In this document: piece after piece, positions 6,346 through 17,600 of the stretch
How the letters are laid out: each line of letters opens with the position of its first letter
How positions within the stretch are numbered: the first letter of the stretch is position 1
Virus record (IMG/VR): IMGVR_UViG_3300020204_000228
Location: 1-31,448 of that record
DNA from: a virus
Direction: 5' to 3' (one strand)
DNA length: 31,448 nt
Made by a program: the position numbers and the translations under genes
The notes under the pieces: model-generated
The model's input: only the letters and a program-made list of their open reading frames with translations
The model's database searches: none
What the model was told of the DNA's origin: nothing

Positions 6346-8093
6346 TTTTTATTGCGGGAATCGAGAATTTCTTGCACCCGCTCCTCGTTGGTCTTGCCAG
6401 TGAATGGCTGGTATTGCGCCTCCATCCTGCCCACGATGTCACTCAGGTCGAACCCTGGTATCCGCTCTCCACGAAGCCTGTGGCGCTCCATGAGTTCCTG
6501 ATGGGTTGGAACGCCTGGCTGCTCGTGCATATCAATAAAGTTGACCTGGTAGCCATTTTCGATGGCAGCCTCGACATACGGCCTCATCCGCTCCAGCAGC
6601 AGGTTGGTGGCATCGATGAACACATGGTCAACACCGCGTTCCATGGAACGTATGGCGTTCTGCAGATTTTCTGCATGGATCACCCCAAGGATCTGTGGTT
6701 TGAATTCGTATGTGCCATCTGGGTGCTCGTCAGTTGGGGCGGTCATGTGGGCATCGTCGGGACAGTGTATGACGGTTGATGCGCCCGCCTCGCCAAGTTC
6801 GCGTGCCATGCGCCTGCAGAGTGTGCTCTTCCCATAGCCAGTCACTCCACGCATGATGTGCATGGTTTTCTTGGGCAGCTGTGAAGACTGTGCCTTCTTT
6901 GTTCGCTGTCGTTTTGTGGGAGAGACATCTCCGTCGTCCATACGATCACCGGGGACTCTCTGGAGACTCTCGTCCAACCCCCATGGACCTGCGTGTCCGT
7001 ATCTTTTAATCATTTTGCCCACATCTTCTATGGTGTACCTTCGATATGCGCCCGCCTGATCCTTCCTTATCCCGCCGAGCGCATGATAAATCTGACATGG
7101 CATGGTGATGTTTTTGCCGTTCGACATGTCGATGCACACATCTTCAGAGTTCTCGATCCAGGCGTGAGGGAACCTGTGCCCACTTGCACCCCCCCTTCCC
7201 CACACCAGACCATGAACCAGCATGTCTCCGCTGTGACCATCCATATGCCTCTTGACAATAGCATTGATTGTGGCAAGGAAGCAGTCTCCCCCTCCTTCTG
7301 TCCACGCATCAGCCGTCTTGATGCTCGATGGTTCATGGTGTGACACTTTCGTTTTCTTAAAGAAAACCGGAGGCGCCCACATGACCTTTCTCGGGATCCT
7401 GCTGGCGATTTCCTGAATTCTGCTGCGGGGGGCCTTGCCTGTGATGGCGTTATATTGGGCGTGGGTTCCTGTCCACACAATATTGAACACATCCAAGCCT
7501 TCATGGGTCACACCAATGATACGGTCATTGTTGGGCAACTTGATGGACGTTATGTTATTGCCCGCGCTTGAGAAGGGGAACTTCTCCAGCCGGAGCGGGG
7601 TGTCTCTCTGAGGACACTCACCCAGCCATTCTAGCGGTGTCCTGTCCCCGATCTTGGTGTTCAGCCACTGCAGCACATCGGGGTTGATGTCCTCTTCTGC
7701 CATCTGTGCGATGGTGACGGTGGTCTGCCTGCTCGGTTCCTTGCCATTCAGGCATGGCTTGGTCTTGGTCCTTTTCTCCTCAGGAGATGCCCTCAGCCAC
7801 CAATTGTTATTGGGAATTTTATAATTTATCAGATCATCTTCAGAGACACCCTCATCTCTCATAACCTCCCTGACTACATCAAGGGCCCCTTCCATATCAC
7901 CCGTCTTCGCAATCTCTTTTGCCTCCACGAGTTTCGGAAACTCAGAGGACAGCATATCTATGCTCCTTGCAGCCCCGTTTGGCTCATTAAGGGTGGGATT
8001 TACTCTTTTTTCAAAAACCCAGTAGATCCACAAGAGGGCATGTCGTCGGGCATGTTTTTGTTCTTGATCCATCATTTCTATTTTATGAACCAT
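6342..8093 (-). CDS. Transglutaminase-like cysteine domain fused to a P-loop (N4BP2-like) kinase
   Basis: 583 aa from ATG 8093, which has GGGAGG upstream; an earlier ATG at 8114 is less likely. Middle domain: GGGDCFLATINAIVKRH, then LVHGLVWGRGG, HRFPHAWIENS and VCIDMSNG. The Cys, His (HAWIE) and Asp order, with gaps of about 40 and 13 residues, is that of transglutaminase-like proteins. C-terminal domain: Walker A GVTGYGKST, then CPDDAHM, GVIHAENLQNAI, HVFIDATNLL and YVEAAIENGYQVNFI, the layout of N4BP2-like polynucleotide or zeta-toxin type kinases. The N-terminal 250 residues are unrecognised. The linker (SPTKRQRTKKAQSS) is basic. It is the first gene of the leftward set and is divergent from the endolysin. 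The pairing of the two domains is unusual and the substrate is unknown. Confidence 0.8.
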   Translation of the reverse strand: MVHKIEMMDQEQKHARRHALLWIYWVFEKRVNPTLNEPNGAARSIDMLSSEFPKLVEAKEIAKTGDMEGALDVVREVMRDEGVSEDDLINYKIPNNNWWLRASPEEKRTKTKPCLNGKEPSRQTTVTIAQMAEEDINPDVLQWLNTKIGDRTPLEWLGECPQRDTPLRLEKFPFSSAGNNITSIKLPNNDRIIGVTHEGLDVFNIVWTGTHAQYNAITGKAPRSRIQEIASRIPRKVMWAPPVFFKKTKVSHHEPSSIKTADAWTEGGGDCFLATINAIVKRHMDGHSGDMLVHGLVWGRGGASGHRFPHAWIENSEDVCIDMSNGKNITMPCQIYHALGGIRKDQAGAYRRYTIEDVGKMIKRYGHAGPWGLDESLQRVPGDRMDDGDVSPTKRQRTKKAQSSQLPKKTMHIMRGVTGYGKSTLCRRMARELGEAGASTVIHCPDDAHMTAPTDEHPDGTYEFKPQILGVIHAENLQNAIRSMERGVDHVFIDATNLLLERMRPYVEAAIENGYQVNFIDMHEQPGVPTHQELMERHRLRGERIPGFDLSDIVGRMEAQYQPFTGKTNEERVQEILDSRNKK

Positions 8094-8175
8094 TTTGGTA
8101 CGCCCTCCCACCAAGGCAATCCTTTTGGTGATTTACCACATCCTTCTTTGGAGGTTCAGAACCCCATGTGCCGAA

Positions 8176-9014
8176 ATGAATGGCATGGAAAAGAACTGGT
8201 ATGGGCATGCAAAAGAGGCAGGCATCTTGGCACCGCTTGGGCTGGCAGCAGCGCTGGCAATGGGTGGTTCAGTTTCTCAATCTGATGGGGCTCAGCCTGG
8301 TGAGGCTCAGGCGCCCGTTCAGGTTGCGGCTTCTTCATTTACCCCATCCCCGAAATTTTTGGAGACCCTTGAGAGACACGAGGGCTTCAGCCCAAAGACA
8401 TACAGAGACAGCAGGGGCGTGTTGTCCGTGGGTATTGGATTCAACCTGGAGCGCAAGAATGCTGCAGACCTGCTGATGGCAGCAGGTCTTGATGCAGAGG
8501 CTGTGATGTCTGGTCGGAGACCGATCACGAGAGAAGAGGCATGGAAACTTGCCAATGCAGATTTGAAGACTGCAATTGCCGACGCCAGAAATTTGTTCAG
8601 GAACTTTGATTCCCTCCCGGAGGGCATTCAGGAGGTTCTGGTGAACATGTCATTCAACCTTGGTGGCCACAAACTTTCAGGCTTCAAGAAGATGCGCGCC
8701 GCTGTCGAGGCTGGCGATTGGGCTGCTGCGGCAGCCGAGATGGAAAAATCCCAGTGGAGGGGACAGGTGAAGGGTCGAGCAGTCGAACTGGTGGCCCAGA
8801 TGCGTGCTGGCGGTCAGACGGCCGCCACTGAAGACCCACAACCTGAGACGAAGGAAGAGGTTGGCGACAACACTGTTGTCGTGAGGCAGGGTCAGACGCT
8901 CTCGGGAATTGCACGGGAGCACCTTGGTGACCCGCGCAGGTGGGTTGAACTGGCAAGACTCAACGGCATCAAAGACCCAACCGGCATCAAGCCAGGTCAG
9001 AAGGTGAGAATCCG

Positions 9015-9018
<4 letters not shown>
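8176..9018 (+). CDS. Endolysin: GH24 lysozyme with C-terminal LysM
   Basis: About 280 aa. It cleaves the peptidoglycan glycan chain, at lysis or during infection. After a short start with the motif MEKNWYGHAKEAG comes a hydrophobic run (ILAPLGLAAALAMGG) that may act as a signal or signal-anchor sequence. The GH24 domain follows: LERHEGFSPKTYRDSRG then VLSVGIGFNLE. Glu and Asp of the E-D-T triad are in place; Ser replaces the third residue of T4 lysozyme. VLVNMSFNLG and MEKSQWRGQVKGRA are typical of the family. The C terminus is a full LysM (VVRQGQTLSGIAREHLGDP … GIKPGQKVRIR) that binds cell-wall glycan. The start is uncertain: ATG 8176 or 8185, with GGAGGT at 8150-8155 somewhat far away. Its stop overlaps the next ATG (ATGA). 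Confidence 0.92.
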
Positions 9019-9665
<647 letters not shown>

Positions 9666-9672
9666 TATCCCC

Positions 9673-10332
9673 ATGCAAGTTCGTGGAACTGCGAGGCAAG
9701 ACGGCTTGAGATCATCAGGGACAGATGTCCAGGTTCAATTCGGCTGGTACAGACAGGCCAAGCTTGGCACGCATGACGGGACAACACTGGGGCTCTGTGG
9801 TCATAAGATTGCCATGGAAGATGGTTCGAATGCCACCCCTGAAGTCTTGATGAAGGCGTTGGAAGCTTGGAATACCGATGTTCGCTTGCAGGCAGCAGGC
9901 CACCGCAATGCAACCGCTGAAGTCTTGATGAAGGCGTTGGAAGATGGGTATGACGGTGTTCGAGTGGCTGCAGCATCCAACCGCAATGCAACCACTGAAG
10001 TGCTGATAAAGGCATCGAAAGATGATAGCACGACGGTTCGATGGACTGCAGCATGCCACCGCAATGCCACCGCTGGGATTAAGGCGGAATGGGTGATAAA
10101 TGCTTTAAAAAGTCGTTCAAGGAGTGAAATATTCGCTTTCTTTCAAGATTTGGAATTTAATCGTGGTGAATTTATAATGAGTGATTTGATCAGACTCATC
10201 ATCACGGACAAGCGTGTTGATCTGGGTGGTCTGGATATGTTTCAGGAAGCTGTACAAGATTATAAGTTTGACAACCCCATAGTGAGCAGGATGATCAAGC
10301 GCGAAAAGATGTGGAGGAAGACAGATGCCTGA
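9673..10332 (+). CDS. Solenoid repeat protein 1 (HEAT/LRV-like), tandem paralog
   Basis: 219 aa, the shortest of three tandem paralogs. Shared parts: the N-terminal segment GWYRQAKLGTHDG and GHKIAMED, then 26-residue repeats of the form [13 protein letters not shown]…VRxxAAxxR (about four here), then a C-terminal domain ([45 protein letters not shown]). The repeats suit a helical solenoid used for protein binding. The 5' end differs from its paralogs: the ATG at 9725 that lines up with their start is out of frame, so the gene must use ATG 9673 or another start and gains about 20 odd residues (MQVRGTARQDG…). Its stop overlaps the next start by 8 bp (ATGCCTGA). Function unknown; context suggests tail or host-surface work. 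Confidence 0.75.
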   Translation: MQVRGTARQDGLRSSGTDVQVQFGWYRQAKLGTHDGTTLGLCGHKIAMEDGSNATPEVLMKALEAWNTDVRLQAAGHRNATAEVLMKALEDGYDGVRVAAASNRNATTEVLIKASKDDSTTVRWTAACHRNATAGIKAEWVINALKSRSRSEIFAFFQDLEFNRGEFIMSDLIRLIITDKRVDLGGLDMFQEAVQDYKFDNPIVSRMIKREKMWRKTDA

Positions 10333-11278
10333 TCTTGTTGGCTGGTACAGACAGGCCAAGCTTGGCACACATGACGGAGAAACACTTGGGCTCTGTGGTC
10401 ATAAGATTGCTATGGAAGATGATCCAGCGCGATTACTTGCTGCAGCCGCATATTTGCCTCCCAATGCCTCCGAACATGTGCTCATAGAGGCATTGGGACA
10501 CGAAGATGAATATGTTCGCCGAAGGGCAGCATCCCACCGCAATGCCACTCCTGAAGTCTTGATGGAGGCGTTGGGAGATAGTGATTTGTCGGTTCGCTTC
10601 CATGCAGCACGCAACTCCAATGCCACCACTGAAGTGCTGATGAAGGCATTGGAAGATGAGAGCGCAACGATTCGACAGACTACAGCAGAAATTCTGACTG
10701 CCACCCCTGAAGTCTTGATGAAGGCGTTGGAAGATAGGGATCCCCATGTTCGCTGGCAGGCAGCATTCAACCGCAGAGCAACCACTGAAGTCCTGATGAT
10801 GGCGTTGGAAGATATTGATTCGGGTATTCGAACGGCTGCAGCATCCAATCGCAATGCAACCGCTGAAGTCTTGATGAAGGCGTTGGAAGATATGAGTTAC
10901 TGTGTTCAGGCGGCTGCAGCATCCAACCGCAATGCAACCACTGAAGTGCTGATGAAGGCGCTAAAAAATGAGCACATAAATATTCAAATGTCTGCAGTAT
11001 ACCACCCCAATACCACCGTTGGGATGAAGGCGGAATGGGTGATAAATGTTTTAAAAAGTCGTTCAGAGGGTGAATTGTACCTTTTCTTTCGACAGTTGGA
11101 ATTTCATCGTGGTGAATTTATAATGAGTGATTTGATCAGACTCATCATCACGGACAAGCGTGTTGGTTTGGGTGAACTGGATCTGTTTCAGAAAGCTGTA
11201 AAAGAAAGTCATTTTGATAACCCCATAGTGAGCAGGATGATAGGGATCGAAAAGAATAAGAGGAAGACAGATGCCTGA
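10325..11278 (+). CDS. Solenoid repeat protein 2 (HEAT/LRV-like), tandem paralog
   Basis: 317 aa, starting [18 protein letters not shown] in an 8-bp overlap (ATGCCTGA) with the previous stop. It has about eight 26-residue repeats, for example [20 protein letters not shown] and [20 protein letters not shown], the first ones being more divergent (PARLLAAAAYLPPNASEHVL). The C-terminal domain matches the two paralogs ([38 protein letters not shown]). The conserved Asn-Ala-Thr turn, Leu pattern and Val-Arg pair resemble leucine-rich-variant or HEAT repeats. No catalytic motif is seen, so a binding or scaffold role is likely. Differences in repeat number among the three genes show active expansion and loss. 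Confidence 0.85.
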   Translation: MPDLVGWYRQAKLGTHDGETLGLCGHKIAMEDDPARLLAAAAYLPPNASEHVLIEALGHEDEYVRRRAASHRNATPEVLMEALGDSDLSVRFHAARNSNATTEVLMKALEDESATIRQTTAEILTATPEVLMKALEDRDPHVRWQAAFNRRATTEVLMMALEDIDSGIRTAAASNRNATAEVLMKALEDMSYCVQAAAASNRNATTEVLMKALKNEHINIQMSAVYHPNTTVGMKAEWVINVLKSRSEGELYLFFRQLEFHRGEFIMSDLIRLIITDKRVGLGELDLFQKAVKESHFDNPIVSRMIGIEKNKRKTDA

Positions 11279-12191
11279 TCTTGTTGGCTGGTACAGACAG
11301 GCCAAGTCTAGCACACATGGCCTCACTGGAGAGGAGAAGACCCCCCATTGGGAGGGACTGTCTCGTCAGGGATATAGGTTTCATCACGCATCGGGTACAC
11401 ATGACGGGACAACACTGGGGCTCGGTGGTCATAAGATTGCCATGGAAGATGATCCGAATGCCACCCCTGAAGTCTTGATGAAGGCGTTGGAAGATACGGA
11501 TTGGAGGGTTCGTGCGAACGCAGCAATCCACCCCAATGCAACCGCTGAAGTCTTGATGAAGGCGTTGGAAGATACGGATTGGAGGGTTCGTGCGAACGCA
11601 GCAATCCACCCCAATGCAACCGCTGAAGTCTTGATGAAGGCATTGGAAGATTTTACCGATCTTCCCTGGCAGGCAGCAAGCCACCCCAATGCAACCGCTG
11701 AAGTCTTGATGAAGGCGTTGGGGAATGAGAGACCCCTTGTTCGAGAGGAGGCAGCAGGCCACCGCAATGCAACCGCTGAAGTCTTGATGAAGGCGTTGGA
11801 AGATGGGTATGACGGTGTTCGAGTGGCTGCAGCATCCAATCGCAATGCAACCACTGAAGTGCTGATGAAGGCATCGAAAGATGATAGCACGACGGTTCGA
11901 TGGACTGCAGTACGCCACCCCAATGCCACCGTTGGGATGAAGGCGGAATGGGTGATAAATGTTTTAAAAAGTCGTTCAGAGGGTGAATTGTCCCTTTTCT
12001 TTCAAGATTTGGGATTTCATCGTGGTGAATTTATAATGAGTGATTTGATCAGACTCATCATCACGGACAAGCGTGTTGATCTGGGTGGTCTGGATATGTT
12101 TCAGAAAGCTTTAGAAGAAAGACATTTTGATAACCCCATAGTGAGCAGGATGATCAAGCGCGAAAAGATGTGGAGGAAGACAGATGCCTGA
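11271..12191 (+). CDS. Solenoid repeat protein 3 (HEAT/LRV-like), tandem paralog
   Basis: 306 aa, starting [12 protein letters not shown] in the same 8-bp overlap as copy 2. It has an insert of about 30 residues after the N-terminal motif ([20 protein letters not shown]…) that the others lack, then about six or seven repeats, two of which are exact DNA copies. Repeats [20 protein letters not shown] through [12 protein letters not shown] are almost identical in DNA to those of copy 1 (9897-10055 against 11757-11913), which points to recent gene conversion or duplication. The C-terminal domain is shared ([19 protein letters not shown]). Its stop overlaps the tailspike start by the same ATGCCTGA, tying the solenoid genes to the tailspike operon. 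Confidence 0.85.
   Translation: MPDLVGWYRQAKSSTHGLTGEEKTPHWEGLSRQGYRFHHASGTHDGTTLGLGGHKIAMEDDPNATPEVLMKALEDTDWRVRANAAIHPNATAEVLMKALEDTDWRVRANAAIHPNATAEVLMKALEDFTDLPWQAASHPNATAEVLMKALGNERPLVREEAAGHRNATAEVLMKALEDGYDGVRVAAASNRNATTEVLMKASKDDSTTVRWTAVRHPNATVGMKAEWVINVLKSRSEGELSLFFQDLGFHRGEFIMSDLIRLIITDKRVDLGGLDMFQKALEERHFDNPIVSRMIKREKMWRKTDA
11467..11640 (+). repeat. 78-bp perfect tandem duplication in solenoid gene 3
   Basis: Two successive 78-bp units (26 codons) starting at 11467 and 11545 are identical, and the identity runs on into the start of a third unit at 11623. The encoded unit is [13 protein letters not shown] followed by [13 protein letters not shown]. The absence of silent differences implies a very recent duplication. 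Confidence 0.93.
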
Positions 12192-14598
12192 TAGCGTTAG
12201 GATATCTGGTCTCGACTACACGGTTCCGCTCACCAACGCTGACCTGCCCACTGTCACCCCTGCGGCCCCGGCGGCAGGGGCAGTTGCAAGGCAGATAGAT
12301 GGGAAAATCAGAGACTTCATATCGGTGAAGGACTATGGTGCGGTTGGCGATGGCCTGACTGACGACAGGGCTGCCATCCAGGCTGCCATGAATGCCGTTG
12401 GCGCCACAGGAGGAACCCTGTTCTTCCCGCAAGGCGTGTACAGCATGAGGACGCCTGGTGGTCAAGGTACGACCACATGGAGTCACTGCATCAATGCAAC
12501 TGTGGCGCTTGGCAAGGACATTTTTATTTTGGGCGAGGGCGCGACCATACGATGCGACTGGAACCCGCCGTCAGGGAGTCCAAGGGGCACACAGATAGAA
12601 ACTTTATTTCTGCTCAACACTCAGGGGGGATTCACCCTGCTTGAGGGGCTGACTTTTGACGGCAACAACTTGGCCATATACTGCTGCAGAATCAACGATG
12701 GATCAGGTCACCCTGTAAACAATTCTAATGACCCATACGGCAGGGGAGAGATCACCGTCAGGAGCTGCAGATTTCTGCGTGGATTCAAAAAGAGAACTGG
12801 CTCTGCAGACCTGTCCCAACTTCCCACCCGATCGGATGGTCAAGGGAGTACTCATGAGAACATCGCGACAGGTGAAGCAACTGGAATGACGATCTATTGC
12901 TGCTGCAAGTCTGTCGTGGTGGACGGTTGCGTGGTCGCCGACATCAGCAGGGAGAGGGGTGCAGGAACACCCTTGGTCTATGGCAGTTGCGGGATCATAA
13001 TACAGTCATTTGGCACAACCGAATCGGGTACCGTCACCTACTATCCTCCACGGTGTGTGAGCGTCACCAACTGCCACTTCTCAAACATCACCAGTGAAGA
13101 ACCAGCCGATGTTGACACGGCAGTTCAATGGCCGGTAGATGGTGGATGGGTCACATGGCTAGACAACGTAAAGAGATCAAGGAATGTTGACTGCGATGGT
13201 CTCAAGATTTTCGGAGGTCAGCCAGATCCCAACGGGTTAGAGGAAACAACGAGAGACTATGTCAGGACATCGGCCTCCATCGTTGGGTGCAGTTTTGTAA
13301 ATTGTCGAGGCAGAGACATCAGGATACAAAACGATGAGACTGTCGCAACAGGCAACACAAGCCATCTGTACGTCAAGCCCATCTTGGGTGGTGGAACCAG
13401 GTTCAACTTCGAGACCGGTTGTGGGATATGTTCAAACAACATATTTCATTTTGAAGAAGCCAAAGATGCTTCAGGCAACAGAATGGGGGATGGCAACCCA
13501 TTCTGGGACGAGAACGACAGCGGTTGGTCAGGGCCTGCGAAGAGTTCCGGAACAGTCATAAGCTTCTACACTGGAAGTCCTCGGATCAGGGCAATTACCG
13601 TGAGGGATAATCATGTTTTCAACAATGTTGACCCGGGTATGGGCAAGATTGGTTGCTTTCTTGACGGTTCTGAAGACATCAACTTCCCCAATCCCAAAAA
13701 GAAAGTCTTGATGGGAACCGTCGTTGGCAACAAGGTGGTTGGTCTGGGCGCCATGAAGTATTTTTCATGGATTACGTCCCGCACCAGCGCAAGTGCTGCA
13801 CCTGAATGCTATTGGAATTTTTGTGAGAACATGTGTAACCAGATTGAAAACGCATTTCTCGCAGGACAAGGTGGATCCTTCTCGGTGAACTCGATAGTTT
13901 TGAGAGGAAATGTTCACTCGGGCACCGCTCCACAAGTTGTCAAGCACTTTGTGAATCCAACACCAACAACATCGGCAGGCTCCGTGTACAATGCGGGCGT
14001 AATAGTGCCATATTTTGCCAATGTTTCCGCAAGGGATAATGTGGGAATAGGCTTGCCATTCCATTCACGATCGGGCTCTAGCAGCAATTGCGTCACACGA
14101 ATGTCATCTTTCGGAGATCCCTCTGCTGAAGGAGGGGTGGTGTCTGTCCAATCTTCTCCGAGACTCAACAGCGGCGGCGGCGCAGATGGTCCCTACCCCC
14201 TAGGCAGCGCCTATAAATTCCCGGCCAGAGGATTCGACATACGTGGAAGAACCTTCATGCTCACCTCGAACTTCAACATCAATGCCAGCATGATGTTCAC
14301 CACCGATGGCAACAAGGTTATACCGATTGGTCGAACCACCGCGACGCCCGTAAGTGGTCAGCCAGGATACCAAATAGACATACACCCAACCCTTGTAGAT
14401 ACGACGGCATCGCAGGCTCGTCCATATCCGGACGCCGGTAGATTGCTGATATACATTACTCTTGAATATGATTTAGAAGCCATAGAGGCTGGAGCGCTGA
14501 GCACAACGAAATGCTCACATGTGAATATAGCGAACAATCTTGATTCTGCCAGCTCCACCACTCAACCCAGAATTTTCACCCTCTTTGGATTCGGTTGA
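12184..14598 (+). CDS. Tailspike 1, pectate-lyase-like beta-helix protein
   Basis: 804 aa. The start MPDSVRISG lies in an 8-bp overlap with solenoid gene 3. Residues about 40-90 carry the classic head of the pectate lyase 3 superfamily: [20 protein letters not shown], then [11 protein letters not shown] and [12 protein letters not shown] long stretch of short beta strands with Asn and Cys turns follows ([49 protein letters not shown]), as in right-handed parallel beta-helices. The C terminus ([21 protein letters not shown]) matches that of tailspike 2. Such proteins sit at phage tail tips and bind or cut surface polysaccharides; the exact glycan and the catalytic residues cannot be read. It is probably a trimer, as is usual for the family. 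Confidence 0.85.
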   Translation: MPDSVRISGLDYTVPLTNADLPTVTPAAPAAGAVARQIDGKIRDFISVKDYGAVGDGLTDDRAAIQAAMNAVGATGGTLFFPQGVYSMRTPGGQGTTTWSHCINATVALGKDIFILGEGATIRCDWNPPSGSPRGTQIETLFLLNTQGGFTLLEGLTFDGNNLAIYCCRINDGSGHPVNNSNDPYGRGEITVRSCRFLRGFKKRTGSADLSQLPTRSDGQGSTHENIATGEATGMTIYCCCKSVVVDGCVVADISRERGAGTPLVYGSCGIIIQSFGTTESGTVTYYPPRCVSVTNCHFSNITSEEPADVDTAVQWPVDGGWVTWLDNVKRSRNVDCDGLKIFGGQPDPNGLEETTRDYVRTSASIVGCSFVNCRGRDIRIQNDETVATGNTSHLYVKPILGGGTRFNFETGCGICSNNIFHFEEAKDASGNRMGDGNPFWDENDSGWSGPAKSSGTVISFYTGSPRIRAITVRDNHVFNNVDPGMGKIGCFLDGSEDINFPNPKKKVLMGTVVGNKVVGLGAMKYFSWITSRTSASAAPECYWNFCENMCNQIENAFLAGQGGSFSVNSIVLRGNVHSGTAPQVVKHFVNPTPTTSAGSVYNAGVIVPYFANVSARDNVGIGLPFHSRSGSSSNCVTRMSSFGDPSAEGGVVSVQSSPRLNSGGGADGPYPLGSAYKFPARGFDIRGRTFMLTSNFNINASMMFTTDGNKVIPIGRTTATPVSGQPGYQIDIHPTLVDTTASQARPYPDAGRLLIYITLEYDLEAIEAGALSTTKCSHVNIANNLDSASSTTQPRIFTLFGFG

Positions 14599-14608
14599 TG
14601 GAGGCAGC

Positions 14609-17600
14609 ATGCCAGAAGAACTGACGGATAATGGCTCTGGAGACCACAGACCAGAAAACATAAGAAGAGACGGTCAGATTGACATCATCAGGCCTCTCGT
14701 CAATGCAGACCTCCCAATGACCGCAAGGGCAGGGGTTGTCAGAAGGTCGATCAGCCAGAGGCTTGGCGACTTCATATCCGTCAAGGATTTCGGGGCAAAA
14801 GGCGATGGATCGACAGATGACAGACTTGCCATCGTGGCTGCACTTGAAGCCCTCGGAGGTATTGACAGTCCATCAAGAACGCTGTATTTCCCACCTGGTG
14901 TTTACATGCTGAACAGTGTCAGGAGGACGGTGGCGCAGCAAGTTGCGGATCCATCTGGGGGTGTTGCCGACCCAAGGCAGGTTGTGGTGTCTTTAGACAA
15001 CCCCAGCAAGCCCTCAGGAAGGGGTACCAGGATATTTGGTCATGGAGCCACCATCAAGTGTGGTTTCCAGTTGCCCAATCCGGTTCTTGCTCTCGACCAG
15101 CTCAACGCGGCCACCCCATACTCGATGAGTCAGGTGTCAACCATGATAATGTTGGTCAATGGGGGAGGAGATCTTCTCATAGAGGGTTTGAAAATTGATG
15201 GGGACAACAGGGCCGGAAACGGCTTGCTGATTCAAGACCAATACGGAGGCACGCAAAGTGGGTCTGGCATACAGGGGCGTGGAAGGATAACCATAAGAAG
15301 TTGCCAGTTCGTAAACATGTATACCAGAAGGATTCCCTACAACACCACCACAGATCTCACCCTGAATACGACAGCTGGTTCAGAGAGCCCGATTGTGCAG
15401 TCCAACGACTCGTCCAGGCATCCGGTTGGCGGATCTGTTGGGTTGAACATATACACATCGTCTTCAAATGTCGTTGTGGATGGCTGCGTTGTGAAAAATA
15501 TTGGCAGAGATCCTTTTGGTGGCGTCACGACCATCTCTGGTTGCCACGGCATGGTGATATATGCAGCTGCAGTTGGAGGAACCGAAACTTCAAGCGCCAG
15601 CAACCATTCGCTCTACTATGTTTCAGTGAAAGACGGCAATGATACCAACAGTGGAACCATCGGCTCCCCCGTGAAGACACTGTCAAAGGCAGCAACTCTT
15701 GCCCGTCAAGACACCAGCGGGAAAGAGATCCACATTCTCATACGCGGTGGCGAGTACAAGATGCTTGGCACCCTTGCAAATCCCGTCTTCTACCTGAATC
15801 AGGACGACAGCGGCAGGGCGGGCAAAAAGATAGTGTACAAAGCCTATGGCAACGAAGAGGTGGTGATCACAGGCTCAGAAAAGATCAGCCCCTCGGCATT
15901 CCGACCACTCAATGAGACTCAAGACGCCACTGTGTGGAACAAGATAAAACCCGATGTCCGCCCCAACATCATGGTCGCTGATCTCAGCAGTTTTGACTTG
16001 GGATTCACGCCGCCAAGTGTATGGAATGGAGGGGGCAATGGCAGTAGTGTTGGGTACGTTACCGACCTGCCCGCAATACCCGAGTTGTTCTTCAACGACA
16101 AGAGGATGACAGTTGCCAGGTGGCCCAACATTGTCACCCCTGAAAGAAACGGATATACATCTGAAGACTTAGCATATGTCGAATCGGTTGTCGAACGTGG
16201 CACATCAGGGATCTATGCAGCAGCTGTTTGGACAGAAAATTCCTCCACAACTCCATCAGGCGCACCATTCGTCGATGGAATTTTTGAATATCCAGCCTCC
16301 TACGACAGCGTGGTGAGCCGTTGGACATCTGCAGTGGCTTCGGGAATATGGATCCATGGTTTTTGGAGGTTTGATTGGGCAGACGAGGTCTACAGGGTGG
16401 TAAACATCAACACGACATCACGTCATATAACTGTGAGATCTGGGAAGAGTCAATATGCGCTGCAGGAATACACGATGTGCGATCCAGATGGAACCCCAAA
16501 CCCAGAAGGCTCTTACTTCTCATCGCCAGGCAAACGCAGATGGTATGCATTCAATCTTCCGGAAGAGCTTGACGCACCTGAAGAGTATCTCATTGACATC
16601 GCCGAGAAGAAGTTGTACTTCTACCCTCCGCAAAACATACATGCAAATTCGTCCATAAGACTTTCACACCGAGCCGCAGGAGGCCCAACCGAGAAGGGAG
16701 AAAGTCTCTCAGCAGACCGCGCAACTACCAACAGAACGGAATCCGGATTGCCCGGCGGTGATGATCCGATTTTCCCGTATCCTGGATGGGCTCCAGGAAC
16801 TTCGACAGATGTTTCGCTTCCACTAACCCAAATTAAGCACTTTTGGAACACTCGAGACATACTCAAGTCACTTTTCAAGTTTCACAAGGTGAAAGATGTG
16901 AGCATAGAAGGCTTAATATTCAGGGATTGTACTGGCTCGGGTATCGAACTCAACATGTGCGAAAGCATCACCATCAACAAATGCAAAGTCTTCAACATGC
17001 GCAGAGATGGGATTGCGGCCATGGGCGGCAAGAATGTGACCATTCAAAAATGTGAAGTGTATGATATCGGCAGAAGTGCAGTCATCAACACTGGAGGTAA
17101 CAGGCAGACATTAACGGCCGCAAATAAGGTTGTGACCGAGTGCTCCATAAAGAGATGGGGGAAGCTGAAACCAAACGAGACTGCGGGACTGATAATGAAC
17201 GGAGTTGGAAATAAAGCATCTAAGAACCTTTTTTCCGATGGAAACACAGCAATACTGTGCTATGGAAATGATAACATCATAGAGTTAAACCATTTCCATA
17301 ATCTTTTGGCCGATGTGGATGACCAGGGCTGTATTTATAACGGCGCAAACATATCCAATATAAACAATAAAGTAAAGAATAATTTCTTCAACAACATTGT
17401 CAAGAGGCTTTCTGACGGGCTGCTCTATCCTAGTTGCGAAACATACACGGGCATCACCATCGGTGTCTACTTGGACGGCAATAACAGCAACCAGACCATT
17501 TCTGAAAATGTGTTCTATGGCTGTAAAACTGAATTTGGTGCAGTGTTTTTCAATGGAGGTGTTTTCAACACCGTCGAAGACAATATATTTGTTGAATGTG

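Noticed and set aside
9673-12191. Diversity-generating retroelement as a cause of the solenoid variation
   Set aside because: No reverse transcriptase and no template/variable repeat pair with adenine-biased changes is visible; tandem duplication explains the pattern.
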